Notes under the pieces: generated by a model
What the model was told of the DNA's origin: nothing
What the model saw: the letters and a program-made list of their open reading frames with translations, nothing else
Databases searched by the model: none
Made by a program: the position numbers and the translations under genes
Source: Roseburia sp.
Lineage (GTDB): Bacteria; Bacillota; Clostridia; Lachnospirales; Lachnospiraceae
Assembly: GCA_003483745.1 (NCBI GenBank)
Contig: DMYD01000044.1
Coordinates: 59,948-106,364, forward strand
Length of the DNA: 46,417 bases
Direction of reading: 5' to 3'
Shown here: positions 15,150 to 23,514 of the stretch, piece after piece
Position numbering within the stretch: position 1 is the first letter of the stretch
How the letters are laid out: every line of letters begins with the position of its first letter

Positions 15150-16481
15150 TCAGATTTTATACAGGTAATTATTAATCTCCCAATCGGATACCTGTGCACG
15201 GTAATCTGCCCATTCCGATTTTTTGGCCTCGATATATTTTTCCGTCGCGTGTCTGCCCAGCACGTTCTGTAAATATTCGTCCTTTTCAAATTCTGCAAGA
15301 GCCTCTCCAAGGTCAGCCGGAAGTTCTTCAATTCCAAGTTTATTTTTTTGGGACATCCGCATCTCAAATACATTTTCCGTCACTGCTGCCGGCGGCTCGA
15401 TCTGATTCCGGATACCATCAAGACCTGCCTGCAAACATACTGCAAGTGTCAGGTATGGATTAGCTGCAGAATCCGGACATCTTAATTCCACTCTTGTACC
15501 CTCGCCTCTTGTAACCGGAATACGGATAAGCGGACTGCGGTTTGTCACTGACCATGCAATATAAATAGGTGCCTCATATCCCGGAACCAGACGCTTATAG
15601 GAATTGACAAGCGGGTTGGTGATCGCTGCCATTCCTTTCATATGTTTCATCAATCCACCGATAAACCAGTATGCTTCTTTGCTGAGTCCTAACTCCCCGT
15701 CCGGATTATCAAAAATATTTTTTCCATCCTTGCAGAGTGACATATTGACATGCATGCCGGAGCCATTGATTCCAAACTTTGGCTTTGGCATAAAACTTGC
15801 AAACATTCCATGACGTTTAGCGATTGTTTTGACTGCCAGTTTAAATGTCATGATATTATCTGCCGTTTTAACCGCCTCATCATATCGAAAATCAATCTCA
15901 TGCTGTGCAGGAGCCACTTCGTGATGAGAAGCCTCAATCTCATATCCCATATCCTCTAACGTCAGCACCATATCACGTCTCGCGTTTTCACCAAGATCGA
16001 TCGGTCCAAGGTCAAAATATCCTGCCCTCTCCGTGCTGATCGTTGTCGGCTGTCCATCCTCGTCCTGATTAAACAGGAAAAATTCACATTCCGGTCCGAC
16101 ATCAAAGCGATACCCCATCTGTGTTGCATCTTCCACCGCTTTCTTTAAGATATAACGAGGATCACCCTCAAAAGGTTTTCTGTCCGATGTATAAACATCA
16201 CAGATGATCCTTGCAACCTTTCCCTGCTGTGGACGCCATGGGAAAATCACGAATGTATCAAGATCCGGATACAGATACATATCCGACTCCTCGATCCGGA
16301 CGAATCCCTCGATGGACGATCCATCAAACATGCATTCATTATTCAATGCCTTTTCTAACTGACTGGATGTGATCGCCACATTTTTTAAGGTTCCAAACAT
16401 ATCCGTAAACTGCAGACGGATAAATTCCACATCCTCCTCTTCTACCATATTAAAAATATCCTGTTTCGTATACCTGCTCAT
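15150..16481 (-). CDS. glnA: Glutamine synthetase, type I
   Basis: A 443-residue GSI enzyme making glutamine from glutamate, ammonia and ATP. The metal/active-site regions EVAPAQHEIDFRY, NGSGMHVNMSL and NRSPLIRIP, and the N-terminal FDGSSIEGFVRIEESD are visible. The length matches the feedback-inhibited alpha type rather than the adenylylated beta type (about 470). I chose the ATG at 16481; a TTG one codon earlier is also possible. The AAGGAG site lies inside the last codons of hisA, six bases upstream, so the genes are coupled. Downstream is the ANTAR regulator. Confidence 0.96.
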   Translation of the reverse strand: MSRYTKQDIFNMVEEEDVEFIRLQFTDMFGTLKNVAITSSQLEKALNNECMFDGSSIEGFVRIEESDMYLYPDLDTFVIFPWRPQQGKVARIICDVYTSDRKPFEGDPRYILKKAVEDATQMGYRFDVGPECEFFLFNQDEDGQPTTISTERAGYFDLGPIDLGENARRDMVLTLEDMGYEIEASHHEVAPAQHEIDFRYDEAVKTADNIMTFKLAVKTIAKRHGMFASFMPKPKFGINGSGMHVNMSLCKDGKNIFDNPDGELGLSKEAYWFIGGLMKHMKGMAAITNPLVNSYKRLVPGYEAPIYIAWSVTNRSPLIRIPVTRGEGTRVELRCPDSAANPYLTLAVCLQAGLDGIRNQIEPPAAVTENVFEMRMSQKNKLGIEELPADLGEALAEFEKDEYLQNVLGRHATEKYIEAKKSEWADYRAQVSDWEINNYLYKI

Positions 16482-16487
16482 CAAAAA

Positions 16488-17267
16488 TCACTCCTTCTTC
16501 ATATACTGCAACACTTTATCGTAAGCCATCGGCCCTCCAAATAAATCGAGTGCGCTTCCAATGGTCACATTCAATCTGTTATTCCCCAGTTTCTTCAGTT
16601 CCAAAAGGTCTTCAAAACTGCCAACGCCCCCGGCATAAGTGACCGGTATCTTTCCCCATTCGCCGAGCATCTTTACCAGTTCCTTTTCAATCCCTTTTGC
16701 TTTTCCTTCGACATCCACAGCATGGATCAGAAATTCATCACAATAAGTGGAAAGCTCGTCTAACAACCGGATGCTGACTTCTTCATCTGTAAACTTCTGC
16801 CAGCGGTCTGTCACAATATAATAGATATTATCCTTTTTTCTACAGCTCAGATCAAGTACCAGGTGATTTCGCCCCACTGTTTCTTTTAAATGCTTTAAAT
16901 TTTCATAATTGATTTTTCCATCACGGAATACATACGAAGTAACGATCACATGACTCGCTCCGGCATCTAAAAATTCTTTCGCATTCTCTGCTGTGATGCC
17001 GCCACCAACCTGAAATCCGCCAGGATAAGCACGGAGTGCAAGTTCTGCCTGCGCTCTTGTTTCCTTATAATATATACTGTCTGCCGGATTCAGTAAAATA
17101 ATATGTCCGCCTCGTATACCTTCCTTCCGGTACAGGTTTGCAAAATATGCTGCATCCTGTTTGGCCACAAAATTCTCTGTCGCCTGATCTCCGGCATCTT
17201 TTAAACTTCCACCAATGATCTGTTTTACTTTTCCGTTGTGGATATCGATACAGGGACGAAACTCCAT
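16488..17267 (-). CDS. hisA: ProFAR isomerase of the eukaryotic (HIS6-like) type
   Basis: A 259-residue TIM barrel matching the eukaryotic form of HisA, which isomerises ProFAR to PRFAR in histidine synthesis. The features I recognise from yeast HIS6 are CIDIHNGKVKQIIGGSL at the N-terminus, FQVGGGI, the segment VLDLSCRKKDN, EFLIHAVDVEGKAKGI and SALDLFGG near the end. Bacterial HisA normally has PAIDLxxGxxVRLxxG and DARDG, which are not present. It is not in a his operon but is first in a hisA-glnA-ANTAR unit, seven bases from glnA. The eukaryote-like family suggests an old transfer or paralogue; enzymatic activity is inferred. Confidence 0.85.
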   Translation of the reverse strand: MEFRPCIDIHNGKVKQIIGGSLKDAGDQATENFVAKQDAAYFANLYRKEGIRGGHIILLNPADSIYYKETRAQAELALRAYPGGFQVGGGITAENAKEFLDAGASHVIVTSYVFRDGKINYENLKHLKETVGRNHLVLDLSCRKKDNIYYIVTDRWQKFTDEEVSIRLLDELSTYCDEFLIHAVDVEGKAKGIEKELVKMLGEWGKIPVTYAGGVGSFEDLLELKKLGNNRLNVTIGSALDLFGGPMAYDKVLQYMKKE

Positions 17268-17307
17268 ATCTTTTCCCCCTTATTGTTTTATATTTAGGTA
17301 CAAAATG

Positions 17308-17340
17308 GGCGACGTACGCCTATGCTCTGGCTCCGTCGCC
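17308..17340 (-). ncRNA. Hairpin at the predicted 5' end of the hisA-glnA-ANTAR mRNA
   Basis: GGCGACG (17308-17314) and CGTCGCC (17334-17340) form a perfect seven-base stem around a 19-base loop that can itself form GCC/GGC with loop AGAGCATA. The predicted transcription start (about 17341) lies right at the outer edge of the stem. Because the operon encodes an ANTAR RNA-binding protein, an RNA control element is plausible. Only one clear hairpin is seen, while known ANTAR targets have two hexaloop hairpins. Confidence 0.45.
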
Positions 17341-17347
17341 TAAAATT

Positions 17348-17376
17348 ATCATAACACACATCAAATCATTTGTGAA
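17348..17376 (-). promoter_or_regulatory. Promoter of hisA-glnA-ANTAR operon
   Basis: Leftward TTCACA (17371-17376) and TATGAT (17348-17353) each match consensus in five of six positions and are spaced 17 bases. The start site would fall next to the 17308-17340 hairpin, leaving a leader of about 70 bases before hisA. Confidence 0.6.
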
Positions 17377-17461
17377 CCATAATTTCTATAAGGTTTTTTT
17401 ACGCATTTTATTATTTTTACTAATATATATCTATTTTTTATAAATTCACGCTTATATCTCA

Positions 17462-17490
17462 TTGACAGAGTATTTTTTTTTTGCTATGAT
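17462..17490 (+). promoter_or_regulatory. Promoter of guaB
   Basis: A perfect TTGACA (17462-17467), a 17-base T-rich spacer and TATGAT (17485-17490) lead to a start near 17497, about 50 bases before the guaB ATG. Between this and the hisA promoter, 17377-17461 is AT-rich and shows nothing else I can name. Confidence 0.75.
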
Positions 17491-17548
17491 ACAGAAACTA
17501 ATATATCTTTTTCATACAATTCAATAAGAAGAAAGTGAGGAAAATAAA

Positions 17549-19003
17549 ATGGGAACAATTATTGGTGAAGGTATTACTTTTGATGATGTGTTATTAGTTC
17601 CGCAGTATTCAGAAGTTACACCAAACATGATTGATCTGACAACGCATCTTACCAAAAAGGTCGTTTTAAATATTCCTATGATGAGTGCTGCCATGGATAC
17701 CGTTACAGAACACAGAATGGCCATTGCAATGGCAAGACAGGGCGGTATCGGTATCATCCATAAAAACATGTCAATTCAGGCACAGGCAGACGAGGTAGAT
17801 AAAGTAAAGCGTTCTGAGAACGGCGTTATCACAGATCCATTTTACCTTTCCCCGGATCATACATTACAGGATGCTGAAGATCTGATGCGCAAATTCCGCA
17901 TCTCCGGTGTGCCGATCTGCGAGGGTGGCAAATTAGTCGGTATCATCACAAACCGTGATTTAAAATTTGAAACAGATTTCACGAAAAAAATCAGTGAAAG
18001 CATGACTTCCGAAAATCTGATCACTGCTCCGGAGGGTATCACTTTAGAGGAAGCAAAAAAGATTCTTGCAAAAGCAAGAAAAGAAAAACTTCCGATCGTA
18101 GATAAAGACTTCCACTTAAAAGGACTTATTACCATCAAAGATATTGAGAAACAGATCAAATATCCACTCTCCGCAAAAGATGAATTAGGACGTCTGCTCT
18201 GCGGTGCCGGTGTCGGTATCACAGGTAACATGATGGAGCGTGTAGAAGCTTTGGTAAAAGCTCACGTTGATGTGATTGTTGTCGATTCCGCACACGGACA
18301 TTCCAAAAATATCTTAGAGGCAGTAAAAAAGATCAAAGCAACCTACCCGGATCTGCAGGTTATCGCAGGAAATGTTGCTACCGGTGATGCCACACGTGAT
18401 CTGATCAAGGCCGGTGCTGATGCTGTCAAGGTTGGTATCGGACCTGGTTCTATCTGTACCACCCGTATCGTTGCAGGTATCGGTGTTCCTCAGGTTTCTG
18501 CTATCATGGACTGTTACAATGCAGCAAAAGAATTTGGTGTACCGATCATTGCAGACGGTGGTATCAAATATTCCGGAGATATGACTAAAGCTCTTGCTGC
18601 CGGCGCTAATGTATGTATGATGGGTAGTATGTTTGCCGGATGTGATGAAGCTCCTGGTACCTTCGAACTGTATCAGGGAAGAAAGTACAAGGTATACCGT
18701 GGTATGGGATCTCTTGCAGCCATGGAAAACGGCAGTAAAGACCGTTACTTCCAGGAGGGTGCAAAAAAACTGGTTCCGGAAGGTGTGGAAGGACGTGTTG
18801 CCTATAAGGGATCCGTGGAAGACACTGTATTCCAGTTGGTTGGCGGTATCCGTTCTGGTATGGGTTACTGTGGCTGCCCGACCATCGAAGACTTAAAAGA
18901 AAAGAGCAAATTCGTTAAGATTTCTGCAGCTGCTCTCCGTGAGAGTCATCCACATGACATTCACATTACCAAAGAAGCTCCGAATTACAGTATTGACGAA
19001 TAA
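17549..19003 (+). CDS. guaB: IMP dehydrogenase
   Basis: A 484-residue enzyme that oxidises IMP to XMP, committing purines to GMP. A TIM barrel is interrupted by two CBS domains at about residues 92-205. The catalytic loop GPGSICTTRIVAGIGVPQ includes the nucleophilic Cys, and the phosphate-binding region MGSMFAGCDEAPG and the flap region YRGMGSLAAM are present. The ATG follows GAAAGTGAGG. It is a single-gene unit with its own strong promoter and a terminator-like hairpin downstream. Confidence 0.97.
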   Translation: MGTIIGEGITFDDVLLVPQYSEVTPNMIDLTTHLTKKVVLNIPMMSAAMDTVTEHRMAIAMARQGGIGIIHKNMSIQAQADEVDKVKRSENGVITDPFYLSPDHTLQDAEDLMRKFRISGVPICEGGKLVGIITNRDLKFETDFTKKISESMTSENLITAPEGITLEEAKKILAKARKEKLPIVDKDFHLKGLITIKDIEKQIKYPLSAKDELGRLLCGAGVGITGNMMERVEALVKAHVDVIVVDSAHGHSKNILEAVKKIKATYPDLQVIAGNVATGDATRDLIKAGADAVKVGIGPGSICTTRIVAGIGVPQVSAIMDCYNAAKEFGVPIIADGGIKYSGDMTKALAAGANVCMMGSMFAGCDEAPGTFELYQGRKYKVYRGMGSLAAMENGSKDRYFQEGAKKLVPEGVEGRVAYKGSVEDTVFQLVGGIRSGMGYCGCPTIEDLKEKSKFVKISAAALRESHPHDIHITKEAPNYSIDE

Positions 19004-19040
19004 TCTTCTTTCCGATATAATATATGGTAAATTTTAATCA

Positions 19041-19078
19041 TTCCGGCGCTATTTTTGCTATAGTGCCGGAAAATTTTA
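19041..19078 (+). terminator. Terminator after guaB
   Basis: TTCCGGCGCTA (19041-19051) pairs with TAGTGCCGGAA (19061-19071), with one G-T position, followed by AATTTTATA. It ends only about 20 bases before the GTG of the next gene, so the downstream gene either depends on read-through or its promoter lies within this segment. Confidence 0.7.
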
Positions 19079-19100
19079 TATTTTGATGAGGTGAAAATTC

Positions 19101-20381
19101 GTGGACGCAAGTGCCATATCACAGATTATTTTTCTAATTATTTTATTGATTCTCTCTGCATTCTTTTCTTCCGCAGAGACAGCTCTTACGACCGTAAATA
19201 AAATCCGGATGCGTACTCTCTCAGATGACGGAAACAAACGCGCTGAACGTGTACTTCGCATTACAGACGATTCCCACAAGATGCTCAGTGCCATCCTGAT
19301 CGGCAACAATATCGTCAACCTCTCTGCCTCCTCGCTGGCAACCACGCTCGCAATCAAGCTCTGGGGCAGCGTCGGCGCAGGTATTGCAACCGGTATCCTT
19401 ACGCTTCTGATCCTTGTCTTTGGTGAGATTTCCCCAAAAACCTTTGCTACATTTTATGCAGATCAGATTTCCATTGCCTATTCCGGTATCATTGGTTTTC
19501 TTATGAAAATACTGACTCCTGTCATCTTTCTGGTAAATCAGTTTTCCATGGGCTTTTTATTTTTACTGCATGTGGATCCAAAGGCAGCCAACAACCAGAT
19601 GACAGAAGAAGAACTCCGCACGATCGTGGATGTCAGCAAAGAGAACGGTGTCATTGAATCAGAAGAACATGAAATGATCAACAATCTGTTTGATTTCGGC
19701 GATGCACAGGCAAAGGAAGTCATGGTTCCAAGACCAGATATGACTTTTGCAAATGTTAATAACACTTATGACGAGCTGATCGATATTTTTCAGGAAGACA
19801 AATTTACCAGACTCCCTGTCTATGAAGACACGACCGACAATGTCATCGGTATCCTGAATATGAAAGATCTGCTTCTCTGTAAGGACAAAGAACATTTTTC
19901 TGTACGGGATATCATGCGTGAACCTTATTTCACTTTTGAGCACAAGAATACAGCAGAATTATTTATGGAGATGCGTAAATCTTCCATTTCTCTCGCAATC
20001 GTCCTCGATGAATACGGTGCAACTGCAGGTCTTATCACACTTGAGGATCTCTTAGAGGAGATCGTAGGTGAGATTCGTGATGAATATGACACTGATGAGG
20101 AAGATCCGATCCTGCCTCTTAACGACCGCGAATTTATCGTTTCCGGTTCCACAAATCTGCAGGATCTCTGCGATGAGTTAGATCTTAATTTCAGCTCTGA
20201 AGATTATGATACGATCGGTGGATATCTGCTCGGTCTTTTAGATCATCTGCCAGAGAAAAACGAAATCATCATCACCGATGACAATGTCCTTCTCCGTGTC
20301 GAACAGATGGACAAAAACCGGATTGAGAAAGTCTACATAAAAAAACCGGATTTTCCACCGGATGAGACGGAAAAACAATAA
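19101..20381 (+). CDS. CNNM/CorC-HlyC-type membrane protein with CBS pair
   Basis: A 426-residue protein of the so-called hemolysin family. The N-terminal DUF21/CNNM membrane domain (about residues 1-190) includes the motif FFSSAETALTTVNKIRM. It is followed by two CBS domains (about 205-330, with VMVPRPDM opening and DEYGATAGLITLEDLLEEIV closing) and a C-terminal CorC_HlyC domain (about 345-425). Relatives act in Mg or other divalent cation efflux. The start is a GTG with GAGGTG upstream. Specific substrate cannot be assigned. Confidence 0.9.
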   Translation: MDASAISQIIFLIILLILSAFFSSAETALTTVNKIRMRTLSDDGNKRAERVLRITDDSHKMLSAILIGNNIVNLSASSLATTLAIKLWGSVGAGIATGILTLLILVFGEISPKTFATFYADQISIAYSGIIGFLMKILTPVIFLVNQFSMGFLFLLHVDPKAANNQMTEEELRTIVDVSKENGVIESEEHEMINNLFDFGDAQAKEVMVPRPDMTFANVNNTYDELIDIFQEDKFTRLPVYEDTTDNVIGILNMKDLLLCKDKEHFSVRDIMREPYFTFEHKNTAELFMEMRKSSISLAIVLDEYGATAGLITLEDLLEEIVGEIRDEYDTDEEDPILPLNDREFIVSGSTNLQDLCDELDLNFSSEDYDTIGGYLLGLLDHLPEKNEIIITDDNVLLRVEQMDKNRIEKVYIKKPDFPPDETEKQ

Positions 20382-20396
20382 TTTCTTACCATAAAA

Positions 20397-20446
20397 AAAA
20401 CGGTCTTTTCTTATCAGATTTAACTGATTTGAAAGACCGGTTTTTT
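20397..20446. terminator. Terminator after the CNNM/CorC-type gene
   Basis: AAACGGTCTTT near 20398 and the complementary AAAGACCGGTTT near 20432 form a stem across a roughly 23-base loop, followed by a T-run on the rightward strand and an A-run on the left, so it may also stop leftward transcription. Confidence 0.75.
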
Positions 20447-20474
20447 CATTCATAGGAAATTATGTTCTATAATC

Positions 20475-20867
20475 TTATTCAATATCACACAGATCTCTTC
20501 CTGCTTCCGAACGGAACTGAAATGTGTCCTCTACTCCATGATAAGAAATAGAAAAACTTCCCTCCATATCCAGATATGACTGTGCAGCCGCAATCGCGTC
20601 TAAAAACTCTGCGATGTTTTCCAAAAAACCTTCTGCACATTCCGGCGAGCTGCACTCTTCTTCCTCAATCCTTTCATCAATATACAGGCGAAGTGTAAAA
20701 TCATCCATATCACTCTCATTGTCTACTTCTGCCTTCTGCAAATAGAAATTGGTGCAATTTTTAAACAGATTACTTACATAGGATGCCGTAGAAGAAATCC
20801 TTGACTGTGAAATATCCTCTGCCTCTAAATATATTTTGTAACTGATTTTTAAACTGTTGTCTGCCAT
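20475..20867 (-). CDS. Hypothetical acidic protein, 130 residues
   Basis: I do not recognise this family. The protein is strongly acidic, has no membrane segment or signal peptide and contains five cysteines spread through it (NCTNF, ECSSPECAE, DLCDIE). A beta-rich edge pattern appears at the start (LKISYKIYLEAEDI) and end (FSISYHGVEDTFQF). The central part is helical (AEGFLENIAEFLDAIAAAQS). GGAGAAAGAGAAA precedes the ATG. It lies 65 bases downstream of the transglutaminase-like gene on the same strand and may be cotranscribed with it. Confidence 0.7.
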   Translation of the reverse strand: MADNSLKISYKIYLEAEDISQSRISSTASYVSNLFKNCTNFYLQKAEVDNESDMDDFTLRLYIDERIEEEECSSPECAEGFLENIAEFLDAIAAAQSYLDMEGSFSISYHGVEDTFQFRSEAGRDLCDIE

Positions 20868-20932
20868 TTTCTCTTTCTCCCATTTTTTTATTTATACTTA
20901 TAGTATATTTTTTTATGAATGTGTATATCTTT

Positions 20933-23329
20933 TTATTTTTTTGTCGTAACTGCCTTTGTCTTAGACCAGTCCGAATATACCTTTTGTGATTTTCCGTTCA
21001 CTTTTACTGTCTTATAAGAGCGGATGCGTATATAATATTTCTTTTTTGATTTTAATTTTGAAACATCCAGTTTTGTCTTTTTGGTATTATTGATGCTCTT
21101 TGTCACAACTGACTTTTTAAATTTAGCATCTAACGCATACTGGATCTGATAACCGCTTGTCTGATTTGTCTGCTTATTCCATGACACGGTAAACGCTTTT
21201 TTCTTTGCTTTCACCCCGGAAATCACAGTACCTTTAGGAACGATCTGGAATGTCTTTTGATATTTTCCACTATACTTGCCTTTCATCACAATGGTGACGG
21301 TATAAATACCGGCATTTTTTCGTCCAGACGGTTTCTTTACCTTATAATCCGTTCCTTTTTTTAATTTCTTGCCAGCAGTATTTGTCACTTTTATAGTCGG
21401 CATATGTGCCTTTCCATCATAAGCATATGTGGTTTTTGAAAGCTGGATTTTCTTTACGTCCAAATAAGTGCCCACCGTTTCCGTCTTTCCACAGACACTG
21501 CATTTACGTTTTATTTTTCCACTTTCTTTGTACTCGTTCCATTGATGCCCGGTTGCGGGGATCACATTCTGTGCCGTCAGCACTTTTCCACAAACACTAC
21601 AGTGATTTCCCTCTGTCAGTCCGGTTGTCTCACAAGCTGCCTCCACTGCAGCATCCGTAACCGTTACATGTCCTGCAGCCGGGATGACAGTCTGTTCTGT
21701 CAGTACTTTTTCACAGACACTGCAATGACTTCCTTCTGTCAGTCCGGTTGTCTCACAAGCTGCCGCTACCGCGTCATCTGTAACCGGTGTATGTCCTGTG
21801 GCTGGGATGACAGTCTGCTCAACCAGTACTTTTCCGCAGACACGGCAATGGCTTCCTTCCGTAATACCGGCGGTTTCACAAGCAGCTGCCACCTCAGGAT
21901 CTATCACAACTGTATGTCCTGTGGCTGGGATTTCTTCCATATAACTATTTCCGCAGATCGTACAGGTATACTCTCTTGTTCCGGCTTTTTCACAGGCTGC
22001 ATCTGCAAGTATACTTGCATTGTAATTATGCAGACATTTTGTGACCACAGCACTGTTATGTTTGCCATCTTCCATGGCAACTGCTTTTATCACCGGATAT
22101 TCGGAGCTGTTCCATAAAAAATCCGATTGATATAACATCCGCGTACCGGATGTCACCGGATTACTTTTATCCGTGGTATAATAGATTTCTGCCTCCTCAT
22201 TATAACAGGACATTCCTATCTTTGATCCACTTGCATTTTCGTTCACAGATATCCATGGGCTGCCAACACTATCTATTTCTGTTGCAGGCAGATATCCTTC
22301 CCAATAGCTTTCCTCCGCATGATGGTTTTTAGAATAACTGCTGGATGTGTCATAATAATCATCATTCCGCAGAAAATAGGTATATCCAACGTTATCGCTT
22401 CCGTTATCATCCCAGGTACAGTCGACATTATACCAGTTATTTTCCAACTTTATCTTATTCCACTCATGATCAAAACTAGTCACTGCCACGGTATCAATAC
22501 CGGTTCCATTGCACATCATCTCAAATGTCTGGGCATATCCTGCACATACCGTCTTATTCGTACATAAAACACTGTATACGGACTGTGAATATTCTGTATT
22601 TTCTGTTGCAAAATCGCTATTTACAAGATCATGATTATATTCAACCTTTTGAATGATCAGATCATGTATGGTTTGTACTTTTTCGTCCTCTGTGCTGCAT
22701 TCATCAATCTGTTTCTGCCAGGTGTCAACCTGCGCTTTTACTTTTTCAGTTTCCTCCATCCGGTCTGCACCCTTGCCAAACGCAGGATAAATACCAAATA
22801 TCATAGAAACTTTTTTGTTTGAGTATGTAATTGTATAAATCGTCGCATTTAAAAAATAATATTGTGGTTTTGAATACCGAAACATCCGCAATACCTTTTT
22901 TTGCTTTTCTTTTTCAAGAGTGCTTCCCGATATCGCCTTCATCCGGTACGTTCCCGTATTCGTTGTCACTGCATCCGTTTCTGTTGTCAGATATTTTGCA
23001 CATATGGCATCCAGATCATCCCAGTATTTTTTTTCCTCATCCGATAACTGTTCATAAAAATAATCACTTCCATACTTTTCCCAGTCATCGGCAGATATAC
23101 CTGTCATCCGAAACAATGACTGTTCCGCAGCGTCATCTTCCTCTACAGACTCATAATCCTCATCATCTGCTTCTTCTGTTTTTTCTTCAAACGAAAAACG
23201 ACCGACCGGTAATTCTGTATCTGTCAGAATTTCATCCGCATAAATGCTGTTACCATCCCCGGAAAACAAAAATGTCAGACTGCAAAAAACCACCGCCAAT
23301 ATTCCTGTTTTAAATTTTGTTCTTTTCAT
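20933..23329 (-). CDS. Secreted transglutaminase-like protein with repeats and Ig/FN3-like domains
   Basis: A 798-residue exported protein. The signal peptide (MKRTKFKTGILAVVF, cleavage near IYA/DE) is followed by a spacer rich in acidic residues. A transglutaminase-like domain (about residues 190-360) shows Cys in KTVCAGYAQTFEMM, His in SFDHEWNKI and Asp in YNVDCTWDD, a full Cys-His-Asp triad. A chitobiase-like segment (YYTTDKSNPV) follows, then a CxxC-containing 41-residue unit repeated three times, another CSVCGK unit, an Ig-like domain and a C-terminal FN3-like domain. No LPXTG is seen, so secretion or loose wall association is likely. Start at 23329 gives the best signal peptide and ribosome site. 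Confidence 0.85.
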   Translation of the reverse strand: MKRTKFKTGILAVVFCSLTFLFSGDGNSIYADEILTDTELPVGRFSFEEKTEEADDEDYESVEEDDAAEQSLFRMTGISADDWEKYGSDYFYEQLSDEEKKYWDDLDAICAKYLTTETDAVTTNTGTYRMKAISGSTLEKEKQKKVLRMFRYSKPQYYFLNATIYTITYSNKKVSMIFGIYPAFGKGADRMEETEKVKAQVDTWQKQIDECSTEDEKVQTIHDLIIQKVEYNHDLVNSDFATENTEYSQSVYSVLCTNKTVCAGYAQTFEMMCNGTGIDTVAVTSFDHEWNKIKLENNWYNVDCTWDDNGSDNVGYTYFLRNDDYYDTSSSYSKNHHAEESYWEGYLPATEIDSVGSPWISVNENASGSKIGMSCYNEEAEIYYTTDKSNPVTSGTRMLYQSDFLWNSSEYPVIKAVAMEDGKHNSAVVTKCLHNYNASILADAACEKAGTREYTCTICGNSYMEEIPATGHTVVIDPEVAAACETAGITEGSHCRVCGKVLVEQTVIPATGHTPVTDDAVAAACETTGLTEGSHCSVCEKVLTEQTVIPAAGHVTVTDAAVEAACETTGLTEGNHCSVCGKVLTAQNVIPATGHQWNEYKESGKIKRKCSVCGKTETVGTYLDVKKIQLSKTTYAYDGKAHMPTIKVTNTAGKKLKKGTDYKVKKPSGRKNAGIYTVTIVMKGKYSGKYQKTFQIVPKGTVISGVKAKKKAFTVSWNKQTNQTSGYQIQYALDAKFKKSVVTKSINNTKKTKLDVSKLKSKKKYYIRIRSYKTVKVNGKSQKVYSDWSKTKAVTTKK
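21545..21913 (-). repeat. Three tandem 123-bp (41-residue) repeats inside the transglutaminase-like gene
   Basis: Near-identical units begin at about 21545, 21668 and 21791, exactly 123 bases apart. Each encodes ATGH, a variable six-residue stretch, AACET-G-TEGSHC, VCGKVL and EQTVIP, with two Cys in CSVC or CRVC form. Partial, more divergent units flank them on both sides. The high DNA identity suggests recent expansion or homogenisation by recombination, so copy number could vary between strains. Confidence 0.85.
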
Positions 23330-23441
23330 GTGCATCCCTATTCTTACTCGTATCAAATATTGTTTTCATACCGTCCCAGTTTATCATGCAGCATTTTACC
23401 CAGACTAAAAACCGCTTCTTTCTCACTGGCACTCCACGTTC

Positions 23442-23470
23442 ATTATACCTTCCTCTCCGTCATCAAACAA
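23442..23470 (-). promoter_or_regulatory. Promoter of the transglutaminase-like gene
   Basis: Leftward TTGTTT (23465-23470) and a perfect TATAAT (23442-23447) are spaced 17 bases, giving a leader of roughly 105 bases. The promoter lies just downstream of the deacetylase stop (23515). Confidence 0.6.
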
Positions 23471-23514
23471 GTCTTATCCCTTGTATCTTTTGTATTTTTC
23501 CACAATCTTTTCTG

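Noticed and set aside
17308..17340. Canonical two-hairpin ANTAR target
   Set aside because: Only one hairpin is clear and its inner loop has eight bases (AGAGCATA), not the hexaloop with A1 and G4; kept only as an unassigned leader hairpin.
21545..21913. Regular repeats that could suggest a CRISPR array
   Set aside because: The 123-bp units are contiguous, stay in frame and encode protein modules; there are no unique spacers and no cas genes.
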